From: Tetracladium setigerum
Taxonomy: Eukaryota > Ascomycota > Leotiomycetes > Helotiales
DNA length: 64,000 nucleotides
Assembly: GCA_031472005.1 (NCBI GenBank)
Contig: PZJY01000001.1
Coordinates: 2,170,001 to 2,234,000 of the forward strand
Reading direction: 5' to 3'
Shown: one piece after another, positions 22,953 to 35,491 of the stretch
How the letters are laid out: each line of letters begins with the position of its first letter
Position numbering within the stretch: the stretch's first letter is position 1
Notes under the pieces: model-generated
The model's input: the letters and a program-made list of their open reading frames with translations, nothing else
Databases searched by the model: none
What the model was told of the DNA's origin: nothing
Position numbers and translations under genes: made by a program

Positions 22953-23992
22953 TGTTTGCTTTGATGGTTACGATAATAATTGCTGAATTCGTGCGTTATC
23001 AACAAATCGATAGGTTCAAACTGGCAAATTGCGATTCCATACTCCAGTTCGTTCAATTACCGGCCGGAAGATAAAGATTGCGCGTGAGTTGAAGTGTTCA
23101 TCGCGCTCTGATTTCCACAGCGGAGGCGTTCGAGCTCCAAATTTTGGTTGTTGGCCCAGCAACACCAAAACCAGCTGTTGATTGGATGTTCCCAACATCA
23201 CGAAACAATCAGCCGGAACTCTTTTCATTGGATTAGAGTAGCGTCGATTTCGTATTTGCCTACAGAGGTATTACATATCACCCAAGGTTTAAAACGAGCT
23301 TCAACCTTCTCCAATTCGTAGTCCTCGCACAGGGGCCTCTCCAACTACAAGGCAGGAGCATTCCCACCGCACTTGGAACTCAAGTCCTAGACTGTACCAG
23401 ACAGTGACAACAAACCAGGATGGATTAGTGCGAAGTGAAAGAGACTCGGTGAACTGGGTTTTAAGCATTGGTAGGATGGATTGTGGGTATTGTAGTAGCA
23501 ACAGCAAGACTGATTTGGCAAAAGCTGATGGTTCGCTCGCTTGCAGTTTCACCAGGGACCTTAGTAAATCCAAAATCCCATATATCTCCATGTCGGAATA
23601 GGAACGACGTGATATTTGGGACCATGGCACCCATTTTACTCCCAGAGGCTATGATTTGATGGGAAATGCTATCGCTGCGAGAATCGTGGAGTGGGAGAAG
23701 GAGCAACAAAGTACAGTACTCCACTGAAGTGTATACTGGAGCAGAAGAATTTACAAGCTGGAAAGGGAAGCATCATACATATGTAAGTAATAATTCGACT
23801 ATGTGATACCCAATGCAAATTGTTAACAACAAGCTCAAACGCTTGCTGAGAAATGCTTCTATTTTGTGTTCTTCGAAAAATCTTTCATGATATTCGCGAA
23901 CGCCATTGCCATGATGCTAAACACAACCGCTGAAAAGTCATCTCCATGCCGTACCCATCTAAACGCCTGCCATAACTCATTTCTCGTGATGT
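22953..23992. other. Intergenic region
   Basis: 1.0 kb between the CSN4 gene end and the Mps1 start, both on the minus strand. It holds the Mps1 promoter. The overlapping frames near 23300-23720 show no known domain. Confidence 0.6.
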
Positions 23993-25291
23993 TCATACCT
24001 TCAGGTTCGCTGCAACGAAATCCTAAAAGAATGAGCATTGATCACCTATGCATTAGGGTCAACTTACTGGGTAACGAAGTTGCAACTCCGAAGTAACCTT
24101 CTCAACTTCTTCGGCCAGACCCTGGACATTGGCATCCCAGCGCTTGAGCTCACGTCCCACGATACCTTCCGATCTACCACTTCCCTTCTCGCCAGTTGCT
24201 TCGCCACCCTCAAACCAAATGACTCGCTCAATCTGGTCGATTCGCCCAACCAGTCGACCCTGCTCAATCATCCTAGCTGTTGTCTCCTCTGCCTTATCCC
24301 CGTCTAAACCAAGGAGTAATCCTAATGCATCGAATCCAATATTGTGATATAGTCTCGAAGCACCTCGCAGATTGTGCTCGACTACAGCCTTCTTCAAGAC
24401 AGTACTGCCATCCGAAGTCCGTGCCAGCTGATGGACTTGCAGGCCCTCGGCAAATTTATCGACCTCTGCTGGCGAAAGCAAACGGTCAAGAAACATCTTC
24501 TCCAAAATCCCGTATTCTTCCAAAGTACTGGCCCGCTCGTCCTTGTACAATCTGCCCAAAGTACGGCTACGAGCTGGACCAGCCGGTGCAAGAACGGCAC
24601 ACTTGATGGCCATGCTGAGAGTATGCAAACGCTCTTCCTCGGCAATGACCGTCATGAAGCTGATATCCTGGTAACCCTGAGCTGCAGCCAGGAAGTTCCT
24701 CCGCGCATCCTGAATGCGTGCTTGACAGAGGTTGAAGTGCAAATTTAAGTCCCGATCAGAGACTGTATATATCAAGTTCTTCGCCTTATTGAGGTACTGT
24801 TCTGCGAGCGTAGTATCATCAACTTCGAGGTAGTTTCGTGTGATCCGGATCCAAAATTTGACCTTATCCTCGTTTGTCACCTTGCGTTGTGATGACTCTA
24901 GGGGGATACCAGATAGGGTTTTTGCGGCAGCCATGTAGTCTTCATCCTGCTCGTGGGCATCTGCCATAATCTCGCGGATCTGGGCATTCTGTTCTTCGAA
25001 GGAGGTGGCTTGCGCATCGAAGATGCGAAGAGTGTGCTCGCCAACCTCAATTTTGGCATCATTCGAACCGACAGACTTGAGAACCGTGACAAGGGCACTG
25101 GTGAGGGCTCGAGTAGCTACAATACCGAGAGCATCGGCGAAAATGGCGTCGATTGTAGTAATGAGGTCTTTGGAGATGTTGGCTTGGACCGCCAGGCTGC
25201 TAAACTCAGAGAGAAGGGAGGTATAGCCTTGTTGCTTGTCTGCAGATGTTGCGACTTGCTGCAAAGCTGCGGAGATCTTCGGAGATGCCAT
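23993..25291 (-). CDS. csnD: COP9 signalosome subunit 4
   Basis: Two minus-strand exons (25291-24068 and 24022-23993), with a 45 bp intron, give 417 residues. The start is the ATG of MASPKISAALQQV; frame extension further upstream is not family-like. The protein is all-helical, with TPR-like repeats (DTTLAEQYLNKAKNLI, LNLHFNLCQARIQDARRNFL) leading into a C-terminal PCI domain (EEYGILEKMFLDRLLSPAEV, EHNLRGASRLYHNIGFDALG, EQGRLVGRIDQIERVIWFE). The tiny last exon gives DFVAANLKV, the usual end of CSN4. It is a subunit of the COP9 signalosome, which removes Nedd8 from cullins in the nucleus and cytosol. In Aspergillus this complex controls development and secondary metabolism. Confidence 0.94.
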
Positions 25292-26346
25292 GGCTGAAGT
25301 CGAGATGTGTTGTGTTTTGGTTTGGTATGAATTCAGACTTTGAAGAAGGAGGAATGGAATGGCGGGAAGGCTGACGCTTTTTGGAGGGGCGGCGAGGGGA
25401 GGTGCTGGTGCTTCATTGAAGCTCAAGCACAGACCAACAAAGACACGGCTGATTGGTCTTCGCTTCTCTCTCCCAAGGCAGGGCAGGCGGCGACGACAAC
25501 AGATCGACGACGGCCTTGACAACACGATCCAATATCATGCCATTCTTTGATAGGCATTAAAACCCGAAGAAGAATGGGATTATTTGATGTCATTCTTCTC
25601 CCTAATTTTAAAGCAATAGAGCGTACCTAACCACTACACTCACTCAGCCTTGTGTGTGCTCCAAAACCAACCGCTGGTTCGCAATATATCTTGTCACCAT
25701 AATTGTTGGTAGCTAGCTGCATTCCAGCGTTTTGCTGATGCGGATGAGTCAAATTAATAGCCTGCACTGGCCCTCATACGAGATTTAGATATCTAGTTAC
25801 CTAGGTAGGTGGATAGGGAGGTAAGGTAGGTAGGGAGGTAGATATAGGTGCCGCTTGGATCGATCGTATCTACACTCAGCCTCTAAAAACGCTCGTTAGA
25901 TGCTGGAGGGCAGGCATTCCAGGCAAGTCATTCTGCTAGCATAAAGATCTCCTTCTTAGCGATGATACACTTTTGTCCTTTATTTTAAGTTTACCGCTGT
26001 CGTGGTACAATTGTGTTTAATTCTTTTGTCCCCATTGGAGTACCCACGTCCAGTTCCATCCCACAATACACAGCTCCTGGGCATGCAGTCACAAATCATG
26101 CTTTTAGCTGTTGGCTCAACCTTACCTTTCTAAGCCATTTGATAACGGCTCCTCTCTTTAGTGCGAGCTCCGGCGCGGTTGTTTCGTCATTTTCGGCGCG
26201 GGCGAGTAGCTCTACGTTTCTCTCCTCTTGTGGTTTAGTACATCCCGACGACATTCTCACAAGAGACAGCAAAAACTCTTTCCCCCCTCACTTCCTTCCT
26301 TCAGTCCAACCTTCAACTCGAGAGGCACAACCGTCAAACATTCAAG
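25292..26346. other. Intergenic region (shared promoter, GGTA-rich patch)
   Basis: 1.05 kb between two divergent genes (CSN4 and the F-box gene). It contains a palindromic TTACCTAGGTAGGT at about 25797-25810, followed by imprecise GGTA/GGGAGGTA repeats up to about 25850. No gene is supported. Confidence 0.6.
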
Positions 26347-27435
26347 ATGGCGGCCGCAGACTACCAACCCGCCCTGAAGCGGTCACGGAACACCAGGCTA
26401 TGTGAACCAACTCTCTGGGACCTGCCTTCCGAGATCAGAATTGAGATATTCGAGAATCTCCCAGCTTCTTCTCTGATTGCCATCCAGTTGACGCACAAGA
26501 AATTCCTTGACGAAGCAAAAACCGTCCTCTACAAATCCCCAGTCTTCGCATCCACTTTCAGACTCGCGCAATTCACACACACCATCAATAAAAATCTACA
26601 CTACGCCATGTGGGTTCAACACCTCGATCTCTCCATGCTACCAGGTTATGGAAAATACGCTCGCGCGGAGCTTTTACATGACCATGAACAGAAGAGGCGC
26701 GAAGCAGAGAAGGCCCAGCGAGATGTCGACAACCGAGAGCGAGCAGCCCGAGCGGTTGAAATGGGACGAGACGTCGAAAGCAATCCGAAAAGGCCTTTCG
26801 TCAAACTACCTATTTCGCCCCCCTTCCACATCGAAACAATACACCAACGAAGCAGCAACCCAAAATACACAGATCTTCCTGGCCCCTGGTCCCCCACGAG
26901 CCCCCAATCCAGCATTCGTAAACGAACATCATTGCCTCCAGAGGAGAAGAAGAAGAAGCAGAAAATTAAAGACTCCCACGAGAATCACTTTTATTACCAA
27001 GTCCTGAGCCAGGCGATCAAGATTCCAATTGGCTTTCTTTTTCATCTCCTTACAGACTGCGTCAACCTTCGAACCCTCAACATCAGTCATGTCGTCTTTG
27101 ACACCGACTTCCATACCGACGGCTACCTCCGTGATTGCAATTTCTCACAACACGAGTGGGATTATCTCTTTATATTCGAGCCTAACATACGCATTCACGA
27201 TCTGTACCAGGAAGGTATCGACCAAGAGGCAGAGAGGATGGCTCTCCACCAGCAGATTCTCGTACCACTCATTCTCGATCTGAAATATCTAAAGGACATG
27301 AGTATCCTGAAGGGGCCATGGGTCACGGAAGACTTTCTGTCGCAGCTATCAAAGAAATTCAAGAACCGACACCAGGTCTTGCGCGATCGCGTATTCTTTG
27401 AGAAGGACATCGATATGGCGGCAGGAGTGAATTGA
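26347..27435 (+). CDS. F-box domain protein
   Basis: Intronless, 362 residues, starting at ATG 26347 after AAG (MAAADYQPALKRSRN). Residues about 20-60 read as an F-box: LWDLPSEIRIEIFENLPASSLIAIQLTHKKF. It is followed by a basic, low-complexity charged region (residues 110-220, including a KKKKQKIKD stretch that could be a nuclear signal) and a C-terminal part with one leucine-rich-like segment (CVNLRTLNISHVVFDTDF). In the family such proteins join SCF ubiquitin ligases through Skp1 and choose substrates. The substrate here cannot be named. The COP9 subunit next door regulates cullin ligases, but the link may be chance. Confidence 0.8.
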   Translation: MAAADYQPALKRSRNTRLCEPTLWDLPSEIRIEIFENLPASSLIAIQLTHKKFLDEAKTVLYKSPVFASTFRLAQFTHTINKNLHYAMWVQHLDLSMLPGYGKYARAELLHDHEQKRREAEKAQRDVDNRERAARAVEMGRDVESNPKRPFVKLPISPPFHIETIHQRSSNPKYTDLPGPWSPTSPQSSIRKRTSLPPEEKKKKQKIKDSHENHFYYQVLSQAIKIPIGFLFHLLTDCVNLRTLNISHVVFDTDFHTDGYLRDCNFSQHEWDYLFIFEPNIRIHDLYQEGIDQEAERMALHQQILVPLILDLKYLKDMSILKGPWVTEDFLSQLSKKFKNRHQVLRDRVFFEKDIDMAAGVN

Positions 27436-28199
27436 GGGAAGGGGAAACATTGTAAAAGAGAGGATGATGTGGGGAGGTGTGGTTTCTCTGGTAAAGCTAG
27501 GAAGAGGTTGATTTGTTGTTGTTTCGCTTATCCTGCCTGGATAATTTTTGGTCTTGGATGTTCACCAGAGAAAGCAAGAACCTAGGATCGATGGCAGTTG
27601 AAGGACCATTTTTGTTGAAGATTTTCTACTCAATCTTTGTGTGTTACTGAGTGCTTGCTAGCTCACGAAAATGATCTGGTTCTCGCAGAAGCTTTGGGGT
27701 AGGAGCCAGAACACCAACCCGCTTCTGTCCCACGTGCAAAGTCATGTAGCTCAATTTGCAATATCATGTGAAAAGAACAGACGAGGGCTAGTGTACTCGC
27801 TAGGAAGTTTTTAGCGAAGCAATTTTAATGTTGATAGAGGGACTGTTTTAATGTAGATCATATCTCAGTGAGACTTACGAATTCCTTCACCACTAGAACT
27901 TCACGAGTACGCCTAAATCATTACAAATTTCACCAAAAGGGAAGAAAGACCAGTTATTATCATAGACACATATTGAAATCAATTTGTCCTCGTCTATGTC
28001 CTTCCATGAACGAAGGTACTTACTGACTCCTCTAAAAGAACTAATCGATCGGCTCATGAAAAGCTGGAACCATGGCATCCCCTTTGAGATGATTTGAAAA
28101 GAACGCCAGCCATATGCAATATACCCTCCCCATCCCACTGCCAACGCCAAAAAATGCAGAAACCAGAAAGTGAAAGAAATCCACCGACTATACCTTTCA
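27436..28199. other. Intergenic region
   Basis: 764 bp between convergent genes. No supported gene; it appears to be 3' flanking sequence of both. Confidence 0.6.
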
Positions 28200-29494
28200 C
28201 TACACATCCTCGAACTTCACATCGACGTCATCATCGTCCTCGTCCATCTCAGAGTCCTCGACCCCATCTAGTCCCAGTGCGGTAGGTGCCATACTCTCAT
28301 CCACTTTGTAGTTGTCAGTCAAGTTCTCAGCCTTTAGATACCAATTAGTAGCGAATTTTCCACTCTTGGCGAGAACTGCAATCTTTTCGAGGGTTTCTTT
28401 CAGGTAAGCCTCGGGCTGTAGGGTCCTTGCGCGTAGGGCTTTCATGCTCCAGTATTTGTACTCGCGGAAGCAGACGAATAGCATATCCAAAAGTTCGTTT
28501 TGGGGAATGCGAGCGGCCTTTTGGGTTTGTGGTTTTGGACCAGCAGCTGGAACCTTGGTTTTCTGTTTGGGTTGAATGTTAGATCAGTTAAGAGTAGAGT
28601 ACAGGGCAACGTACAATGAATCCACTGAATGCATTATTGGCTGCAAGAGATCCTGCGTGGATAAATCCAGTACCGACAACAGATGTATCGTGCTTGATGA
28701 ACTTTGTCTGGACCTTGGGCTTCATTGCTTCGATTGTTCGTTGTGCTAGGATTTTGCGGGACTCAGGATTGTCAACTGCGACGCAAGCGAATTCAACACT
28801 GACTTTGGCCGCGAGAGTGGTACGCTCTGTATATAACTATTAGCACCCATCTGAGTAGCCTGTCAGAATGATTGGTACTGACTTGGGATTGCCTTTTTGA
28901 AGTATGGCTGGAATCGCTTGTTAGGATCATATGGTTGTTTTGGAAGCGGTTTGTCCTTCTCTGCCTTTGCGCGGTTGAACCTCGCCGGCATATTCGCAGT
29001 AGCTGCATCAAAAGCCATTGCAGACTTTGACTTGAAGCCAGGGAGATCTTGCTCAGTGAAGACGAAGGTATTGGTAACATTCTCAGTGGTGACGTCGAGG
29101 TTGTATTCTTTGGGTACCAATTGGTGTTGTGCAATATTAGAGTCAAGAAGCATCGAAATCTCAGTCTGTAAATACCAGTCAGTCACCCCTCTTCCCACTT
29201 GCGGTAATATAAAGAAGGGGTTCTAATGCGCACATCAGTTTGACCTCCAGTTGACCTTGGTGTATTCTTCACCCTAACAGTTCCGATCTGGATCTCCGCA
29301 TCCTCGTCAAGTGTAGACCAGGCCTCCCACAATTCTTTAGGAATACGTGCAAGAAATGCCTTTTGGTAATTGACATTGGTGTTGAACTCCAGGTCGCCAG
29401 CGTCTTCGTAGATATCGTCTTCAAAGGCAGTTCCACCTGGAGATGCGCCAGGCGCGTCAGGCTCCGGCTTGATTATGGGTTTGATGTCGGCCAT
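28200..29494 (-). CDS. TFG2: Transcription factor IIF subunit beta (RAP30/Tfg2)
   Basis: Four minus-strand exons (29494-29234, 29165-28883, 28826-28615, 28562-28200) give 372 residues. The N-terminal dimerisation part shows LARIPKELWEAWSTLDEDAE and IQIGTVRVK; then LDSNIAQHQLVPKEYNLDV, a Tfg2 hallmark, and NTFVFTEQDLPGF. The third exon carries RTTLAAKVSVEFACVAVDN. The fourth holds the winged helix (RIPQNELLDMLFVCFREYKYWSMKALRART, PEAYLKETLEKIAVL) and an acidic tail (SEMDEDDDDVDVKFEDV). It is a general factor that escorts RNA polymerase II to the promoter. The first donor (gtgcgc) is weak, but phase and conservation fit. It is divergent from the CCCH protein with 408 bp between. Confidence 0.93.
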
Positions 29495-29902
29495 GGTCCT
29501 GAAGGTATGCGTAACTGAAGTCGGTCTTTCTCCATGCAAGCTGCAAGAGATCTACTTGGTCGGGGTTCTTCAAAGAGTGTTGGGTGTTTGGTGGTTAGCA
29601 AACTTGCAGGCAGGGTCGTCTTTGTCGAGTGATGAGGCTGAGAGCTTGAAGCTTCACTGGGGTGAAAGGGCTTGGCGGAGCTACTGAACTGAATGGTCGG
29701 CTCGTGATCTTCGAGGCCGCCGCCTTCAGCTTCCAACATAACTTCAACTCTTTGCCTCCGTCCGACATCCGACACCAACACAACCGTCGTGGCTTGAGTT
29801 TTCTGAACTAGAAACATTACTATAAAGCCTCACTATCGACTAGCTCTAGAGCTTGACTAGAACCTCTACTAGACTACTAACATTCAGGAACAAATAGCCA
29901 TT
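29495..29902. promoter_or_regulatory. Divergent promoter of TFG2 and the CCCH gene
   Basis: 408 bp between two start codons on opposite strands. No clear TATA box. A stretch rich in CTAG repeats (tagctctagagcttgactagaacctctactagactac) lies at 29838-29880, close to the CCCH gene start. Regulatory role is inferred from position only. Confidence 0.5.
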
Positions 29903-31591
29903 ATGGCGTCAGAGAATCAAGATATTCTCGCAAAGATCAATCTTCTGCGTGGTACATCCCCAACTCCCGTTACTATGGCATGAAGGGAATAAGCTCATGA
30001 GGAAACCTATAGGTCAGATCGATCAGCACAAGGGCCAGTCGGTCGACAATGCGACGCTATTCCACCCGTCAACCGGAACCCAGACTCACACAAACGCTCA
30101 ATCCTACAACTACAGCTCGTCAAGTGGCTCATATCCTGCTGCAAATCGCGGTTATGGTCGTGGATCATATGCCGGGAGAGCCTCTTCTACTCGGGGACGC
30201 TCGAGAGGAAGAGGAGGTGCACCGATTCATCGAAACCGAACTCTCATCCTGAATGGTAACGCGCCCGTGGACACGACAACCACAAGCCAGGTATCCAGTG
30301 GCTCTTCCACTCCGCCTGTCAACGCTCAGGGCTGGATATCCAAAACTGATCGCCACTTGCAACTAATTAATCCGTCCATCTTCGAAAAGGATAGCCAACG
30401 GCGCGCAAAGGCTATTGAGGAAACACGGCAACTGAAGTTGAAGCAGCGGGACCTCAAGGAACAAAATAAATTTCAAAAGCACCTGCACCGTATTGCTGGC
30501 ACACCTTATACATCAGAACCCTCGTCGGACAATGGCAATTACGAAGTAACCGTTCAAGGCATTAGATTTCGAGTAGCCAAGGGTGGCGGCAAGCTCGTCA
30601 AAGTTCCTGGTGAGAACTCGTGAAGAATAAACGGCCAATTCCATGATACGCCGGCAACTGTTAATGTATGCTTACCGTGTCTAGGTGACCTCAATGCTGC
30701 AAAGTCGACCCCAAGACTGCTTTGATTGGAGGCGTCAAGTTTCATCGAAGCACACATGGCAATATGTACCGTGCTGGTATCATCAAGGCCCATCGGTATG
30801 GGTAGCAATTCCTGCGGACACAAAGATCCAATTCATACAACAGAACTGACCAGTTCACAGCAGGACTGCAGCCGTCAAAAAGATCAATGAGCCATGCAAG
30901 ATATTTTCAACTACGGGTAGCTCCTTTCTATTCCCCTGTGTATTTGATTATACCATACTTTCGGTTGCAATCCGTTCTCGATGAAGCGACGGATTCGAAG
31001 CTAACCGTTCTTTCTCCAGGTTCGTGCCCGAAAGGCCCTAGGTGTCGATATGTTCATGATCCCATTAAAGTTGCAGTTTGCAAGGAATTTCTTCTGAAAG
31101 GTTCATGTCCAAGTGGAGATTCATGTGACCTTTCGCATGAGCTGACACCAGAACGAATACCTTTCTGCTTGCATTTCTCTAAAGGCAATTGCTCGAACGC
31201 AAATTGCCGATACATTCATGTTCGGGTGTCCCCTGCTGCACTAGTTTGCCGCTCGTTTGCAATTTATGGTTTTTGCGAGAAGGGCTCAGGCTGTGCGGAG
31301 AAGCATGTTTATGAATGCCCTGACTTCAGCAATACAGGTACATGCACCGTAAAGGGATGTAAATTGCCGCATCGACACAAAGCCAGCGTGTTGCGCAACA
31401 TGACGACTGGCGAGCCGGTAGTGACTGGCGAAGACAGCGATATTTCGAGCGACGAGGAGGACGAGGAGATTGATAGCGAGGATGTTGATTCGGATGACCT
31501 CGACGAGGAGTTTTTGGGTCGCGATGAAGACGACGATGAGAATGGAGCTGCCGATATCTCTGCCCAACAGGACTTTGTCCAATTGAGATGA
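29903..31591 (+). CDS. CCCH zinc-finger protein with five tandem fingers (ZC3H3-like)
   Basis: Exons: 29903-29951, 30013-30609, about 30685-30795, 30864-30916, 31020-31591. The N-terminal half is a Ser/Gly/Arg-rich region (RGRSRGRGG, nt about 30180-30220) and a coiled stretch (KAIEETRQLKLKQRDLKEQ). The C-terminal half has five CCCH fingers, four of C-x8-C-x4/5-C-x3-H form and one C-x7-C-x4-C-x3-H, the first spanning exons 4 and 5. The protein ends with a Asp/Glu-rich tail. Five such fingers are known from ZC3H3 and the CPSF30 family, involved in nuclear mRNA 3'-end formation and export. With the expected acceptor at 30684 the third exon is one base short (CCCC at 30709-30712), breaking STPKTALIGG. 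An alternative acceptor at 30704 (aaag) keeps the frame but loses conserved residues. Length is about 460 residues. Confidence 0.85.
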
Positions 31592-31979
31592 CCTCTTGGT
31601 TACCTACTCAATTGCCCGATGTCTGGAAAGCGGGGCCTTCCCGGTCTCTCGCGCATTTTTCTTTTCTGACTCATTCTTAACAAGATTTCTTTTTTGATGG
31701 AGATGAATGACCATCGGATTATTATTATGGCGCGTTGGTGTGGAATAGAGAAAAAAAATACCCCAGACGTGTGTTGGTGGTCTCATCACCGCAACGTCTA
31801 CTTGCTGCATGGAAGAATAGAACGAGGAAAATAAGAAAAAACAAGCAAGAAAAATAAGACGAACGTTATTACAAATTCTCATGTTTCAAGGTGTTGTGAC
31901 GTCTTTTGGCTCTGGCTCTGGCTCTGTGCCTTTCTCTCTAACTTTACTTTCTCTCTCTCCCTCACTGTTTCATCGCACG

Positions 31980-31999
31980 CTACCTAGGCACCTAGGTAG
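31980..31999. repeat. Perfect inverted repeat CTACCTAGG-CA-CCTAGGTAG
   Basis: Nine-base arms are exact reverse complements around a two-base centre. Similar TACCTAGGTA-type strings occur in other intergenic parts of the window (about 5863-5897, 25797-25810, 32675-32698). Confidence 0.8.
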
Positions 32000-33578
32000 T
32001 CTTGCGTTCCGTAATTTTGGTCCACCGTCTATCCATCCTCCTTTCACAATCGAACACGAAATGTGAAGCCAGAATTATTCTCTCACCGCAACGAACAGTC
32101 TCGGCGTCACACTTTCCTTCCTTTCCTCCCAATATCTTTTCACAGCAGCAGCGGCGGCTGCTCGGAATAGAATAATCGACCAGCAAGCAACTCACTCATT
32201 CTCAATTCTTTTCCAATCGGAAACGAATAGTTTCTTCCGCTTGCCCTGCCCAGCGTCGTCCGATGCCAGACTCGTATGACTCAAAACCGACGAACCTCAG
32301 GAACAGTCGCGTACATAGCCGTTCTCCACTATCACTACTGTGGGTTTTACTGACTTTACTGACTGGCTAGGAGTAGGAGGGGAGGGGGAGAAGAATATCC
32401 TTCGTTTCAGAAGCTACTGTACTGTACCTGACTTACGAATACAGTTACAGCAGCCTAGGATTTTTGTTTCACGGCTCGAAGGAATGAATGGATTGTGAAA
32501 TTATTGGGCTCTCATCGACGCTCCACGCGACTTTTTTCGTTTGCTTGTCAAGTCACCGCCATTTTAAAACTTCTTGGATTTTTGTTACTCCGCCTGTTCT
32601 TTTTTTCAGAGAGTGAGCTAGCTGGGAGCTGGTGATATACAGGTAAGATATTTGCTGTATTCACTTGCTTACCTGCCTACCTACCCTACCTAGTCTAGTC
32701 AAGTGGCTGAAGCGGATAAAGGAAGGAACAAAGGAAGAGAAAAAGCAAATGTTCCAGGCAAAGCTTTTGCCGTGCTGCATTGATTCGAGAATCTGCCTTC
32801 TTTCAGGCGTTCGTGGGTTCGTTCGTTCCTTTGTCACCGCCACTTCCTTCACCTACCATTTCTTGTTTTTTTCTTCCTACACCATATCCACAATGTATGT
32901 AAAGTCAGTGGCTGGACAACCGGGGAAGCGAGTATGCCTATTTTAGTGTTTCCAGCAAGGCCGTTTGTTTCTACGGAGTAGCCTGTTGTCCAAACAGTTT
33001 GTTTCCAATTTTCAAAAGTCGATGATGGTTTGCGATTGTTATTGGGAGAAAACTAGAAAGAATGGATGTTTCTTGTCACCGCCATTTCCCCTTACCCTCT
33101 CTTTTCCAATTTTCAATTTTCAATTTTTCCTTGGGGACAAAAGGTGAAAAGGTTTTTGTTTTATTGTGGGGCTTTCCATCTCAGGATTCGTACGGATGTA
33201 CCTATGTATCTTTCTTTCACCGCTACATCTTCAGCAGGAGAAGTGAGTGAGTGATGAGGACGATGGCTTTTTCTCCCTCGTCTTTCTTCTGGAAGTCCAC
33301 CGAGGAAGTTCCTTGATATCTGAAAAAGCAAACGGAAAAAAGAAAAGGCGGGTTATGTATCTATCTTGGGGGTGACAAAGTCCACATGGAGCATACTTGT
33401 AATCCGAGGTCTGTCCTGGGCCGTTTGATTGCACATACTGTACCACCACTACTTCACACGTGAGCTTTGCATGGTGACAGGTGAGATGCAGCTTTCCGAC
33501 GGATAGGCAGGTGGGCACTGGCATCAGCAGCATTCTTTGCAGCATGCGATGCGAGATCGTGGGAATGAATATTGGGGG

Positions 33579-33595
33579 ATGGATGGATGGATGGA
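33579..33595. repeat. (ATGG)n microsatellite
   Basis: About four units of GGAT/ATGG in the gene-free region upstream of the bZIP gene. Confidence 0.8.
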
Positions 33596-35195
33596 GACAC
33601 AAAGCTCCAAAATTGATGTCCAAGCAAGCACGCACCAAGCAAGAAAAGTCCAGACGAAGAATAATGCCGTTGCCGTTGCCGATCTATGGATGATGATCAT
33701 GCTTGAAAGGCTAATAAATTGATATTTTTTCTTTCTCCATCTCTCACGCTTGTTGTGTTGCTGGGTTGACATGACCAGAAATAATATTACCGTTGTGGTA
33801 TAGGGTTGCTTGATGTCATTTGTGGAGAGGCAGGCTGGCTGGGTTGTCGATGGATCGAAACACACTGGCCAACCATAATAGAAATTATTGCGTTTGACCA
33901 ATAATAGCAAGTGGGCATCGTATTATTACTATTTGTCTGCTCGCGGAAGGAAGCCATGGCATGAATACGGAGGACGGGCCTACAGTAGGTACTTCTCACA
34001 ACAATGGAATTATTGTAAATAACAATAATCCACACGTTCGGAAGGCTTCCTCCTTGTGGCGGTGAGTTGGTTTCCAAGAAATCAATGTGCAAAAGTATCC
34101 GCACTTCGCCGTTTCCTCGCGCTGACCAGCCAGCCAGCAGGGGCGCATTCGATCCGATTATTGATTGTTTGAGACACTCCTTCCTGTACTTCCGACCAGA
34201 ATAGAAACTTTTGTCTCCTGTGAGGTGAGCCTTTGTTTACCGGCCCACTCAAGAGGCCGCATCGCGCAGAGACTTCCCGTCGTCCACCGCGTCGCGATCA
34301 GAAAGCGTGACTTCACCGCTTCCTCTCGCCTTCGCTGCCCCCTGGTTGACGGCGGAGAGCGGATGATGGGATGATGGGATGATAGACGATGATCGCGATG
34401 TTCTGGAAGCCAAAGAAAAAAAAAGGTCGTCCGGATTGTGGACTACTCGCCTCGGTTATGCCCCTGACCTTGCCGACGATAGCGAGGATAGGCTGCGGAG
34501 TGGGGATTGAAGAGTCCGAGAGTTGAATCAATTTTCCGGCCTCCCTGGATGATCGCAGCGAGGGATCTCAATATCGCAGAAGTCTTATGAACATCGAAAG
34601 TTCAGATGTCGTAATGCAGGCAAAGCAAGGAAATGAGAAATCTTTTGAGACTTCGACTCGCAAAGCTACTCAGAGTCATGGACCCCCGCGGGATTCTTAC
34701 AGCGGAGGTCGCGTTCACGTCACTTACCGTACAGTAACTGTACTTTGTTTATGGGGAGCAGCTCGTTTCGCTCGCGTCGTTGGTTCAAATAAGGTCGGGC
34801 AAGGATGGAGATGGCGTTCCAGTTTTCTTTCCTTCCATGGAGCCAGCCAAGGGGGGAGCCTGCTGTTGTTCTCCCGCGCGTTCCAACGAGTTGGGAGCAG
34901 TGGGAGGACTTCCGCGCGAGGGCCTTGATCTCATGAACCAGTGATGATGGTTGATTGATTGAATATTGAGTGAGTGAGTGAATGAGAGATACAGGACGAG
35001 ACCGTATTATTCGGTGCCCTGGCAGCGAGCGCAGCGTTGGGCACGCATCCATTATTTGTGATGTATAATATGAGAAGTGTGTGATCAGGTTCGTCGTGTG
35101 AGACCACCAGTCACGCAGCGACTCTCATGGCGGGCGCGCGCGCGGCTTCGCAATACTCGGCCAGGCGTCGGCTTTTGGGGAAGTAGTATTTTGGG

Positions 35196-35236
35196 GGTGA
35201 GTGAGTGAGTGAGTGAGTGAGTGGGTGAGTGAGTGA
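35196..35236. repeat. (GTGA)n microsatellite
   Basis: About ten units of GTGA with one substitution (gtgg). The complementary (CTCA)n occurs downstream at about 35862-35882 and 36629-36648, so the transcript could fold on itself. Confidence 0.85.
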
Positions 35237-35473
35237 GGGATGAGATAGGATGGGATGACGGCATGTTATTGCTCCTTCACCCCATATCCATGAATGATCC
35301 ATCCATATCTCTTGACCAAACGGTTTGATGGTCCGATGGATCATGGATCGGATCTGAGATAGGGCACCTCTCGCTTCGCTTCGCGGGAGAAAAACAAAAC
35401 AAAACAAAACTCACATGAGCAAGAGCAGAAAGGCGTGACAGGGAAACCCCATCGATGATAATGAGAACATTTT

Positions 35474-35491
35474 CTTGCTTGCTTGCTTGCT
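35474..35491. repeat. (CTTG)n microsatellite
   Basis: Four to five units of CTTG. A (AAAAC)4 run lies about 80 bp upstream at 35391-35410. Confidence 0.8.
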
